A DNA stretch of 20,109 bases from Clostridia bacterium (GTDB taxonomy: Bacteria > Bacillota_A > Clostridia > Oscillospirales > CAG-272): contig JAFYPS010000112.1 in the NCBI GenBank assembly GCA_017547395.1, positions 1 through 20,109 on the forward strand. Direction: 5' to 3'. The notes below the pieces were generated by a model, which saw only the letters and a list, made by a program, of their open reading frames with translations, had not been told where the DNA came from and searched no databases. The translations under genes were made by a program, and so were the position numbers. The first letter of the stretch is position 1, and the number at the start of each line of letters is the position of its first letter. This document shows positions 8,333-15,610 of the stretch, in pieces.

Positions 8333-8831
8333 TTTTTCTTTCCTTTCTTCGGTATGCGCACATAAAGGGCACCTCGATAAGCCTCTTTACACGGTGGAAC
8401 AAATCCCTTTTGTCGCGTATCGGCGGGACTATAATGGCTTTTATTCCAAGCCGCCTTGCCGACCAGCAGTCTGTGAGAAGCTGATCTCCAAGCACCGCGC
8501 AGTCATTTATATCAACCGAAAGTGCTTTTGCCGCACCGAAATACGCCTTTCTCGACGGTTTTTTTGCGTCAAAAAACGCGGGAAGCCCGAGTTCGCTGTT
8601 GTAAAGAGTTATTCGGTCAGAGTGATTGTTTGATACAAGTGCAATTTTTATGCCGCTATGGTGCAGTTCTTCAATGAAACGGAGAACTTCTTCGTTTGGT
8701 TTTGCATCCTCATACGGAGAGAGTGTATTGTCAACGTCGCTAAGCAGTGCCTTTATCCCGTTTTCACGGAGAAACTGCGGTGTTACCGCCGAAAACGACG
8801 GAAAAACATAGTCGGGTACAAGTGTTTTCAA
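8316..8831 (-). CDS. yqeG: YqeG-family HAD phosphatase
   Basis: HAD-superfamily (IIIA, YqeG type) predicted phosphatase of 171 residues. All four HAD motifs are present: D32 and D34 in DVDNT, S67 in VSNN, K91 in KKPSRKAY, and the acidic motif GDQLLTD (D116, D121). In relatives such as yeast Gep4 the activity is phosphatidylglycerophosphate phosphatase; for bacterial YqeG the substrate is not established. The start is read as TTG at 8831 because GGAGG stands five bases before it; a second TTG at 8843 would overlap that site, and there is no ATG nearby. It is the first gene of the minus-strand operon, behind the promoter at 8861-8889. The C-terminus is basic and its last codons overlap the next gene. 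Confidence 0.88.
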   Translation of the reverse strand: MKTLVPDYVFPSFSAVTPQFLRENGIKALLSDVDNTLSPYEDAKPNEEVLRFIEELHHSGIKIALVSNNHSDRITLYNSELGLPAFFDAKKPSRKAYFGAAKALSVDINDCAVLGDQLLTDCWSARRLGIKAIIVPPIRDKRDLFHRVKRLIEVPFMCAYRRKERKNAKTK

Positions 8832-8860
8832 AGCAGCCTCCAAAAAAATCTTTCAATGAT

Positions 8861-8889
8861 AATATAGCACACCCGTGGAAAATTAACAA
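8861..8889 (-). promoter_or_regulatory. Sigma-A-type promoter for the yqeG operon
   Basis: On the minus strand, TTGTTA (8889-8884) and TATATT (8866-8861) are exactly 17 bases apart, four of six and five of six matches to the vegetative consensus. The distance from the -10 to the TTG start at 8831 is about 30 bases, which leaves room for the GGAGG. The left end of element E2 touches the -35 box. Confidence 0.7.
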
Positions 8890-9102
8890 GATATAAATTA
8901 ATGTTTATGTGAGGAAACAATCCCTCAGTCAGCTATGCTCGAACCCCAAAACGCGCAAAGCGCATTTTGAGGCCCCCTCGCGCTGACAGCTCCCTTTGCA
9001 CAATGGAGCCTTGGTTTCATCTTATTTTAGCCTCCCTTGTGTAAAGGGAGGTGGCGTTTTCGGTACGAAAATGACGGAGGGATTGGTACCATAAACAATA
9101 AT
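8889..9102. repeat. Palindromic repeat element E2 (MITE-like)
   Basis: Second copy of the E1-type element, in the same orientation. Ends: ATTAATGTTTA at 8897-8907 and the reverse complement of ATTATTGTTTA at 9092-9102; terminal homology to E1 and E3 extends out to 8889. It keeps the CAATCCCTC...GGGATTG inner ends, the CAAAACGCGC hairpin and the CCTCCCTT/AAGGGAGG stem. Over most of its length I count only scattered single-base differences from E1. The exception is the last hairpin (about 9055-9073), which reads CGTTTTCG-GTA-CGAAAATG instead of CGCC-GTA-GGCG. The left GCTCCC stem has decayed by two changes. It fills the 280-base gap between the yqeG operon promoter and the permease stop; I see no gene in it. 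Confidence 0.85.
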
Positions 9103-9113
9103 TTTTGCACAAA

Positions 9114-10370
9114 TTACTCGTATCTGAGTGCTTCGATGGGGTCAAGCTTTGCCGCTTTGTTTGCGGGATAGTAGCCAAAGAAAATGCCTATCGCCATACT
9201 GAAGCCTACGGCAAGCGTAATATGTCCCACCGTCGGAAATGCCACAACACCGAGAAGCGATGCGCCGAAATATCCGAGAAGCGTTCCGCACACGATGCCG
9301 ATAACACCGCCGATAAGACAGATAATAACACTTTCGGTAACGAACTGCACGCGGATGTCACCGTTTGTCGCACCGATTGCCTTGCGCGTTCCGATTTCGC
9401 GCGTGCGCTCGGTAACGGACACAAGCATTATGTTCATAACGCCGATGCCGCCTACGAGCAAAGAGATTCCCGCGATTACCGCGATAGCGATATTGACGGT
9501 ATCCATCATTGTTTCAACCGTGGAAAGCATACTTTCCATACTGATTGCGGACACCTTAAAGTTCTGGTTATCCGCGTAATACTTGTTCAGATGGTTTGCA
9601 GCAACCGATGCAAAGTTTGCACTGTCCGCCTCGGGATTTGCAACGATGGTTATCGTGGAATAACCCTCGTCCGCGCCCGAAAGACGCTTTGCAGTGGAAA
9701 TCGGGATGTAAACGTCCGTACGTATATCCTCCTCTGCAGCCATTGAAAAATTCATCATAGTCTGCACGTATTCATACACTCCGACAATGCGGAAGGTGTA
9801 AATCTCAAACGAGGAATAAACGACAAGCTCGCTTCCGAGCGCGGCTGCCATATCACCGCCGAACATATTTTTCACAAGCTTATCCGAAACGACGGCGGTC
9901 ATCGAATAGTCCAAAACGTCTTTTTCTTCGATCTTTCTGCCGCGGAGAAGCTCGAGGTCATTTGCGCGGAAATAGTCTCCGTTGATGCCGCTGACGCTTA
10001 CGTTTGCATACCTTTCGCCATCCTTTGCCTGACCGTTTCCAAGTGCCAAAGAAAGCGAAACGCAGTCGATTGAGGATGCATAGCGAGCCTTAAGGTCCGA
10101 AATCATCTCATCGGTGATAAGGTCGCTCTCCTCATATGCACGCATACCGCCGGCGTTTTCGGTCTTTTTTGTCTGAAGCGAAACGTAGATATTGGTTGCG
10201 CCGAGCGCACTCATTTCCTTGTTTATACTTCCCGTAAGACCGTCGCCAAGCGTAAGTATGCCTATAACCGAGGCAATACCTATAATAATTCCGAGCATGG
10301 TGAGAAATGCGCGCATTTTTCCTGCGCGTATACCCTCCCACGCGAGACGGAGATTTTCAAAAAACTTCAT
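9114..10370 (-). CDS. MacB/YknZ-like ABC transporter permease
   Basis: FtsX-superfamily permease of 418 residues for a tripartite-style exporter of peptides, drugs or envelope components. It starts MKFFENLRLAWEGIRAGKMR and has the first membrane helix at about 20-45 (AFLTMLGIIIGIASVIGILT). A large extracytoplasmic MacB_PCD domain follows (about 50-285), then three more helices. The motifs TERTREIGTRKAIGA (coupling helix) and PANKAAKLDPIEALRYE at the C-terminus are typical of MacB/YknZ. The ATG overlaps the ATPase stop by four bases (ATGA), so the pair is translationally coupled. It is the last gene of its operon; no classic terminator is visible between its stop and element E2. Substrate unknown. 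Unlike E. coli MacB, the ATPase is a separate polypeptide, as in Gram-positives. Confidence 0.92.
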   Translation of the reverse strand: MKFFENLRLAWEGIRAGKMRAFLTMLGIIIGIASVIGILTLGDGLTGSINKEMSALGATNIYVSLQTKKTENAGGMRAYEESDLITDEMISDLKARYASSIDCVSLSLALGNGQAKDGERYANVSVSGINGDYFRANDLELLRGRKIEEKDVLDYSMTAVVSDKLVKNMFGGDMAAALGSELVVYSSFEIYTFRIVGVYEYVQTMMNFSMAAEEDIRTDVYIPISTAKRLSGADEGYSTITIVANPEADSANFASVAANHLNKYYADNQNFKVSAISMESMLSTVETMMDTVNIAIAVIAGISLLVGGIGVMNIMLVSVTERTREIGTRKAIGATNGDIRVQFVTESVIICLIGGVIGIVCGTLLGYFGASLLGVVAFPTVGHITLAVGFSMAIGIFFGYYPANKAAKLDPIEALRYE

Positions 10371-11062
10371 CGAACTGCCTCCCCCTCGGAAAGCATTCCG
10401 TCACGCATAGTAAAAATTCTGTCTGTCTCGGCGGCAAGCTCGTTATTGTGGGTAATCAGAACTATCGTCTTTCCCTGCTCCTTATTCAGCCGGTGAAAAA
10501 TGTCCATAACAAGTCTGCCCGTCTTTGAGTCAAGTGCGCCCGTCGGTTCGTCGGCAAGGATAATTGCAGGATCGTTTGCCATTGCACGGGCTATTGAAGC
10601 TCTCTGCTTTTGTCCGCCCGAAAGCTCGTTTGGCAGATGCTTTGCACGCTCGCTCATCTCGACAAGCTCAAGTAGTTCGCGTGCGCGTGCATTTCTGGCA
10701 CGCTTAGGCATACCCGCATACATCATGGGAAGCTCAACGTTTTTAAGCGCGCTTGTACGCGGAATGAGATTGAAGTTCTGAAAAACAAACCCTATCTTTC
10801 TGTTGCGTATCGCAGAAAGCTCTCCGTCGTCCGCCTCGTCTATATTAAGACCGTCAAGCATATAATGCCCGCTTGTCGAACGGTCAAGCACACCGATAAT
10901 GTTCATCAGCGTCGACTTGCCGCTGCCCGACGCGCCTACTATAGAAACAAATTCGCCTTTATAAACGTCAAGGTTTATACCGTGGAGAATTTCAAGCTCG
11001 TTAGGCTCGTCTATGTAAAAGCTTTTGCGTATATCACGCATTTCAATTATCTTTTCCGCCAT
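10367..11062 (-). CDS. MacB/YknY-like ABC transporter ATP-binding protein
   Basis: Cytosolic ATPase of 231 residues that powers the adjacent FtsX-type permease; LolD/FtsE/MacB class. Visible motifs are Walker A GASGSGKST, the Q-loop FVFQNFNLIPRTSA, signature LSGGQKQRASIARA, Walker B AIILADEPTGALD and the switch His in LITHN. Its ATG shares one base with the stop of the membrane fusion gene (TAATG), and its own stop overlaps the permease ATG (ATGA). These three genes are therefore read as one unit. A GGTGGA stretch serves as a weak ribosome binding site. Substrate cannot be told from an ATPase of this class. Confidence 0.94.
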   Translation of the reverse strand: MAEKIIEMRDIRKSFYIDEPNELEILHGINLDVYKGEFVSIVGASGSGKSTLMNIIGVLDRSTSGHYMLDGLNIDEADDGELSAIRNRKIGFVFQNFNLIPRTSALKNVELPMMYAGMPKRARNARARELLELVEMSERAKHLPNELSGGQKQRASIARAMANDPAIILADEPTGALDSKTGRLVMDIFHRLNKEQGKTIVLITHNNELAAETDRIFTMRDGMLSEGEAVR

Positions 11063-13275
11063 TACATTCCACCCATAGGCATCATCGTCATAAAGTCAAA
11101 GGGATTTGCGCTTGTATCAACGTTTGATATACCGAGCGGCAGACCCGCCTTTGCCTCGTAATTCTTGGCATTGTCTACGATGCGCGCTCCTTTTTCAAGG
11201 CTATTGCACACCTTATAAATTCCGTCATCCATTCCGCACTCAACCGCGGCACGCGAAAGAACAACCTTGCCATCCTCACCGTCGGTAAGGGTGAGGACGT
11301 AGTCGCCGTCACCGTCGGAAAGAATAGCACTTTCGGGAATGGCAAGGGCACCAAGCGTCTCCTCGACAACGTATTCAATTCTCGCACTTACACCGATTTT
11401 AAGTCTCGCGCTCTTATCGGTTATGCGGACAACCGTTTCAAACTCGGCATCGTTAGTTGAAAGAATATTTCCCGCCGAGTCCTTGATTGCCGCGGGCGAA
11501 ACCGACTCGAGAACTCCGTAAAAAACGTCTTTTCCCGTTGCATCGGTTTCAATTTTCACCTTCATACCAACGTTTACCTTGTCAAGATCATACGCCTTGA
11601 CGGAAGACGTAACAACAAGGTTTTCAGTATCCTCGACAACAAACATTACGCCGCTTATACTCTCGCCCTCGGTAGCGTAAACCTCGGTCACGGTACCCGA
11701 AATAGGCGAGGTCACCTGTGTTTTTTCAAGGTCGGTATAGAGATTTGCAAGCTGATAGTCGCTAAGCGCAGTGCCTGCACTGTTTTTGGCATTTTCGTAG
11801 GCAATGCGATAGCTTTCAAGCTGATTGTCGGCGGTGATTTTCGCGTTGTTAAGCGCGTTTTCGGCATCGCCGAGCGCACGTGTTGCACTTGTAAGCGCAC
11901 TTTCATACGCCTCAAGCTGATTGTCGGCATTTTCCTTTGCATTTTCGTATGCATCTGCCGCCTTCAGCATCGAGGTTTCATAACCCTCAAGAGTGTCCTC
12001 AAGTCCGTCGCGCACGGAATCGTAATTGTCCTTTGCATCCTTGTACGCCTTTTCATAATTCTCAAGAGTATCCTCAAGGCTTTCAAGAACCGAGTCGTAA
12101 TTGTCCTTTGCATTTTCGTATGCGGTCTTATAGCTCTTGAGGTTCATATCAGCCGCCTTGTACGCCTTGTCGTAAACCTCGTCGGCAGACTCGGACTTTT
12201 TAAGAAGCGTTTTTACGGTCGCCTCCTGCGCGGCAATCTCCTCCTTCTTGTTGGAAATCGCCTTCTTCTTGCTCTTTATTGCCTCCTCGTCGGTACCGTC
12301 AGCCTCAAGCGCGGCAAGCTCGTTTTTAAGCGCGGTGAGCGCCTTGTTCATCGTGTTAAGCGCAGATTTTGCACTTTTATACGCGGTATATGCGGCGTCG
12401 GACGCGGCTGAAGCCGAGATAAGCTCGGTGGTTTCGTCATCGTCCATCAGTTTTTTATAGTCCTCGTAGTTTTCATTGGCGGTGTCAAGCGAGCGCTTTG
12501 CAGAAACAAGCTTTAAACTCGAGCCGCTGTCTATTTCTTCCTTGAAATCAAGATACGTTTTCTCCGCCATATCAAGCGCGCGCTTTGCAGTAGAAAGCTT
12601 TACGTTGTTGCCGCCGTCTATCTCCGCTTTGAACTCGTCGTAGGTCTTTTTCGCGTTGTCATAATCGCGCTTTGCACTGTTAATCGCGATTATCGCCGCA
12701 CTTTCGCTCTTTGCAAGATACTCGTCGTAGTCCTCTTTCGCAGACTCGTACTTATCATACGCGCTGTCATATGCGGACTGCGCGTTTTTAAGAGTTGCAT
12801 TTGTACCGTCGTTCATTCCGCGAAGATACGTATCGTACGTAAGCTTCGCGTTTGAAAGATTCAGTGCCGACGCGCGCTCGGAAGTTCCCATCGAAAGCTC
12901 TTTTTCGCGGATTGCGCGGTCAAGCGTTTCGGTTTCATAGCTGCAAAGAACGTCTCCCTCGCTGACCTTGTCTCCTACCTTGACTTTTATTTCGTCTATC
13001 TTGTAGGAAAGCGTGGAATACACCTTTTTAGTCGTGTCCTTTGAACTTTCAACAAGTCCTGTCGCACTTATCGTATTTGCAACGTCGCGACTGTCAACGG
13101 TATAGATATCACCCTTATAGATAACCATACTTTTCTCGTACATCTTAGCTGATGAATACATAGAAAAAGCTATATAAGCCGCAATTAAAGCAAGGACTAT
13201 TACCGTCCAGACTATCGCGGTTTTTATCTTTTTCTTCTTCTTTTTACTCATCGGTTTCTTCTCTTTATTTGCCAT
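11062..13275 (-). CDS. Membrane fusion/HlyD-like protein with very long coiled coil
   Basis: Extracytoplasmic adaptor of the ABC exporter, 737 residues, about twice B. subtilis YknX (roughly 377). Order: Lys-rich cytoplasmic start; membrane helix at about 19-40; first half of the barrel-sandwich domain (KIDEIKVKVGDKVSEGDVLCSYE, about 92-114); helical coiled coil about 115-517; second half-motif TSPISGTVTEVYATEGE (from about 522); beta-barrel and membrane-proximal domains to about 700; and a Met-rich tail (MTMMPMGGM). The coil contains three 29-residue repeats (each starting [ST]AKRxxD) and 25-residue repeats (AKDNYDSV...LEDTLE). GGAGGT lies seven bases before the ATG. I see no clear terminator in the 76 bases after the pseudouridine synthase gene, so read-through from that promoter is possible. 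Cargo unknown. Confidence 0.9.
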   Translation of the reverse strand: MANKEKKPMSKKKKKKIKTAIVWTVIVLALIAAYIAFSMYSSAKMYEKSMVIYKGDIYTVDSRDVANTISATGLVESSKDTTKKVYSTLSYKIDEIKVKVGDKVSEGDVLCSYETETLDRAIREKELSMGTSERASALNLSNAKLTYDTYLRGMNDGTNATLKNAQSAYDSAYDKYESAKEDYDEYLAKSESAAIIAINSAKRDYDNAKKTYDEFKAEIDGGNNVKLSTAKRALDMAEKTYLDFKEEIDSGSSLKLVSAKRSLDTANENYEDYKKLMDDDETTELISASAASDAAYTAYKSAKSALNTMNKALTALKNELAALEADGTDEEAIKSKKKAISNKKEEIAAQEATVKTLLKKSESADEVYDKAYKAADMNLKSYKTAYENAKDNYDSVLESLEDTLENYEKAYKDAKDNYDSVRDGLEDTLEGYETSMLKAADAYENAKENADNQLEAYESALTSATRALGDAENALNNAKITADNQLESYRIAYENAKNSAGTALSDYQLANLYTDLEKTQVTSPISGTVTEVYATEGESISGVMFVVEDTENLVVTSSVKAYDLDKVNVGMKVKIETDATGKDVFYGVLESVSPAAIKDSAGNILSTNDAEFETVVRITDKSARLKIGVSARIEYVVEETLGALAIPESAILSDGDGDYVLTLTDGEDGKVVLSRAAVECGMDDGIYKVCNSLEKGARIVDNAKNYEAKAGLPLGISNVDTSANPFDFMTMMPMGGM
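11979..12128. repeat. 75-bp tandem repeat inside the coiled-coil gene
   Basis: Two direct copies with a 75-base period, starting at 11979 and 12054, encode the 25-residue units AKDNYDSVLESLEDTLENYE and AKDNYDSVRDGLEDTLEGYE. Both begin CATAA on the plus strand and share CTCAAGAGT and TCGTAATTGTCCTTTGCAT. The period keeps the reading frame, so copy-number change would lengthen or shorten the coil without breaking the protein. Confidence 0.8.
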
Positions 13276-13351
13276 CGGTATTACCTCCAGAATTAGTTAC
13301 CACTTTATTAAAGCACTTGTTTGTGAAAAAAATATGACGAACTGTAAAAGA

Positions 13352-13984
13352 TTAGAAAAATTCTTTCCAGCTGTCCCACAAAGGAAGTGCAGAAAACTCC
13401 ATTTTCTCCTTGCTTTTCGGGTGCTCAAACTCAAGTTTATGCGAAAAAAGGTAAATCTCCTTTTCATTTGACGGCGCACCGTACTTTCCGTCGCCTACAA
13501 GCGGCATCCTTCTCGAAGAAAACTGCACGCGTATCTGATGCGAGCGACCCGTGTGCAAAAGTATGCGCACAAGAGTTTTTTCTTCTTTCGTTCCGAGAAC
13601 CGAGTATTCAAGCGAAGCGCGCTTTACACCCTTTCGCTCACGGGTTACGACAAAGCTCTTGTTTTTTCGCGAATCCTTGAATAAAAGGTCCTCAAAAACT
13701 CCGTTTTCCTCGCTCGGTCTTCCGTGAACGACGGCAAGATATGTTTTTTCAACCCCGTCGCATTGAACCGCCGCCGAAAGCACAGCGGCGCTTTTTTTAT
13801 TCAGTGCGTAAACCATAGTTCCGCCAACGTTTCGGTCAAGTCGGTGAATGGGGTATACTTCTTTTGCCAAAAGCTCCTTTTTTATAACGGGAATAATACT
13901 TTCTCCCTCGGCACCGTCTTCGCTGATAAGCCCCACCGGCTTTACAATAACGGCTATATCACTGTCCTTATATATAACGTCCAT
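13352..13984 (-). CDS. RluA-family pseudouridine synthase
   Basis: Converts uridine to pseudouridine in rRNA or tRNA; the target site cannot be told from sequence. The 210 residues form a catalytic domain only, with no S4 RNA-binding domain in front. HRLDRNVGG (47-55) contains the catalytic D50; the family form is usually HRLD-x-x-TSG, so the last residues differ. IYKDSDIAVIVKPVGL at the start and LLHTGRSHQIRVQFSSRRMPLVGDGKYG are standard RluA-family blocks. GGAGGG lies six bases before the ATG, and an extended -10 promoter is seen upstream at 14008-14036. The gene lies in front of the exporter operon on the same strand, probably without functional connection. Its short length suggests an RluA/RluD-type small clade. 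Confidence 0.9.
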   Translation of the reverse strand: MDVIYKDSDIAVIVKPVGLISEDGAEGESIIPVIKKELLAKEVYPIHRLDRNVGGTMVYALNKKSAAVLSAAVQCDGVEKTYLAVVHGRPSEENGVFEDLLFKDSRKNKSFVVTRERKGVKRASLEYSVLGTKEEKTLVRILLHTGRSHQIRVQFSSRRMPLVGDGKYGAPSNEKEIYLFSHKLEFEHPKSKEKMEFSALPLWDSWKEFF

Positions 13985-14007
13985 ATTCGCCCTCCGTAAT
14001 ATTTATC

Positions 14008-14036
14008 AGTATAACACAAAAACGTGTTTATTTCCA
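14008..14036 (-). promoter_or_regulatory. Promoter of the pseudouridine synthase gene
   Basis: On the minus strand, TGGAAA (14036-14031) and TATACT (14013-14008) are 17 bases apart. The -10 is extended (TGTTATACT), which compensates for the weak -35. It lies 24 bases before the ATG at 13984. An AACAC/GTGTT inverted repeat fills the spacer. Element E3 starts just upstream. Confidence 0.65.
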
Positions 14037-14037
14037 T

Positions 14038-14197
14038 AGATAAGTTAATGTTTATGAGAATGGAAAATTGAAAGTGGAAAGTGGAAAGTGAAGGTGGTTT
14101 TTGGAGCTTTGCTCCAAAAACATTCCTTAATTTTCAATTTTCAATTTTACACTTTCAACTATTAATGTTTAGCGCACAAAGTGCGCTAAACATTAAT
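14038..14197. repeat. Palindromic repeat element E3
   Basis: Noncoding element of about 155 bp in the gap between the divergent pseudouridine synthase and spoVAD genes. Outer ends: GTTAATGTTTA at 14044-14054 (homology from 14038) and the reverse complement of ATTAATGTTTA at 14187-14197. Inside are three short AAAGTGG units (about 14071-14091), a perfect 11-bp stem GTTTTTGGAGC/GCTCCAAAAAC (14097-14121, loop TTT), facing A/T-rich arms rich in GAAAATTGAAA and its complement, and a perfect 17-bp stem at 14161-14177/14181-14197 with an AAA loop. The interior is unrelated to E1/E2. I see no gene. Confidence 0.75.
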
Positions 14198-14250
14198 TTT
14201 CCTCACATACTTTTTCTTTTTTCGGGGAAAATATGAAAAAAGGAGAGGAT

Positions 14251-15249
14251 ATGGCTATGAGTGTAAAAACCGATAACGTATATATAATGTCTTTTGCCGC
14301 GGCGGTCGGAAAAAAAGAGGGAGAGGGCCCTCTGAAAAACCGCTTTGATTATATTGACAAGGATGACCGTTTTGGTATGAAAACCTGGGAAATGGCGGAA
14401 AGCGAATGCTCACGCCTTGCACTGTCACTCGCGCTCGCAAAAATTCCGCTTGCGCCGTCGGACGTGGACTTTCTTATAGCGGGCGACCTTGAAAATCAAT
14501 GCGTTGCCTCAACGTACGGGCTCCTCTCTTTCGAGCTGCCGTACATCGGAATTTACGGTGCCTGCTCAAATCTCACCGAGGGACTTTCGCTTGCCTCGAT
14601 GCTGATTTCGGGCAAAAAGGCAAGACGGATTGCCGTTGCAACCTCGTCTCACAACTGCGCGGCGGAAAGGCAGTTCCGCGGACCGATCGAATACGGCGGT
14701 CAGCGCACGCCGACTGCGCAGTGGACGGTTACGGGTGCAGGCGGATACGTCCTCGGCGAAAAAGGCAGAGTGAAAATCAGCGATTGCCTTATCGGAACCG
14801 TTCAGGACAAAGGCATACGCGACCTTTCCGATATGGGAGCCGCAATGGCACCTGCGGCGGCTGATACCCTGATTCGCTATTTCAGGGAAACGGGTACGGC
14901 TCACAGCGACTACGATCTGATTATTACAGGCGACCTCGGTAACCACGGAAGCGAGCTTTTCAAATACCTCTGCGAGCAAAACGGGTATTATATCGGTAAT
15001 CACACAGACTGCGGCAAGCTGATATACTCGGAAAATCAGGACGCGCATTCGGGCGGGAGCGGCTGCGGCTGTATAGCAAGTGTTTTCGGTGCGCATTTTC
15101 TGCCGCACCTTGAAGACGGAAGGCTGAAAAACGTGCTGCTTATGGCAACGGGCGCGCTGATGAACAAGGATGCGGTGACGCAGGGACAGAACATTCCTTC
15201 GGTGGCGCATATTGTGCATATTGAGTACGCGGGAGGAGAAAATGAGTAG
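14251..15249 (+). CDS. spoVAD: Stage V sporulation protein AD
   Basis: Forespore protein of the SpoVA channel that loads dipicolinic acid into spores and releases it in germination; SpoVAD binds the acid and sits on the membrane surface. It has a thiolase-like fold, 332 residues from the chosen start, close to the family's 338. Recognisable blocks are AAAVGKKEGEGPLKNRFDYI, YGACSNLTEGLSLAS (with the thiolase-position Cys), PTAQWTVTGAGGYVLG, TGDLGNHGSE and GGSGCGCIASVFG. Three starts compete: 14233, 14251 and 14257. AGGAG at 14241-14245 lies five bases before 14251, so that one is chosen. It overlaps spoVAE by eight bases. No spoVAC lies upstream, where the usual order is spoVAC-spoVAD-spoVAE. 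A sigma-G promoter is expected but not clearly seen. Confidence 0.93.
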   Translation: MAMSVKTDNVYIMSFAAAVGKKEGEGPLKNRFDYIDKDDRFGMKTWEMAESECSRLALSLALAKIPLAPSDVDFLIAGDLENQCVASTYGLLSFELPYIGIYGACSNLTEGLSLASMLISGKKARRIAVATSSHNCAAERQFRGPIEYGGQRTPTAQWTVTGAGGYVLGEKGRVKISDCLIGTVQDKGIRDLSDMGAAMAPAAADTLIRYFRETGTAHSDYDLIITGDLGNHGSELFKYLCEQNGYYIGNHTDCGKLIYSENQDAHSGGSGCGCIASVFGAHFLPHLEDGRLKNVLLMATGALMNKDAVTQGQNIPSVAHIVHIEYAGGENE

Positions 15250-15610
15250 TATCGGCACCTATATTTTCGCATTTCTGATAGGCGGCGGATTTTGCGTTAT
15301 CGCACAGATTCTTATCGACAAAACGCCACTCACGCCCGCGCGGATTCTCGTTTTGTACGTTTCGGCAGGCGTTCTCCTCGGCGCGCTCGGCTGGTATGCC
15401 CCGTTAAAAGAGCTTGCGGGGTGCGGCGCTTCTCTGCCATTAACGGGATTTGGCGCGGCGATTGCCGATGGCGTTCGGAAATCCGTTAGCGAGTACGGAT
15501 TTTTAGGCATTTTCAAGGGTGGCTTCACCGCCGCCGCGGCAGGCTGCTCTGCGGCACTCGTCTTTGGTTACCTCGCCGCACTCATATTTAAAGGCAAGCC
15601 GAAAAAATAA
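15242..15610 (+). CDS. spoVAE: Stage V sporulation protein AE
   Basis: Small integral membrane component of the SpoVA dipicolinate channel, about 122 residues, of the SpoVAE (SpoVAEb) type. Starting MSSIGTYIFAFLIGGGFCVIAQILIDK, it has four hydrophobic segments, with the family-typical TPARILVLYV and GFGAAIADGVRKSV. The ATG at 15242 lies inside the end of spoVAD and follows GGAGGAG with correct spacing. Its C-terminus is basic (FKGKPKK). The TAA stop is immediately followed by the end motif of element E4, so an insertion may have set the present 3' edge. Confidence 0.92.
   Translation: MSSIGTYIFAFLIGGGFCVIAQILIDKTPLTPARILVLYVSAGVLLGALGWYAPLKELAGCGASLPLTGFGAAIADGVRKSVSEYGFLGIFKGGFTAAAAGCSAALVFGYLAALIFKGKPKK

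Noticed and set aside
12460..12740. Recent DNA-level tandem duplication for the 29-residue repeats
   Set aside because: The protein repeat is clear, but base identity between copies is low by eye, so it is an old repeat and not listed as a DNA repeat.
13276..13351. Separate promoter for the exporter operon
   Set aside because: A TTTAAT-like -10 exists on the minus strand, but I found no -35 at proper distance and no extended -10; left uncalled.
14071..14091. AAAGTGG tandem units as a regulatory or phase-variable tract
   Set aside because: Only three units, located inside E3 and complementary to the opposite arm; better explained as part of the element.
14184..14211. Possible sigma-G promoter of spoVAD, with CATACT at 14206-14211 as -10
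   Set aside because: No acceptable -35 (GnATA) stands at 16-18 bases; the region falls in the E3 palindrome, so the match is not enough.
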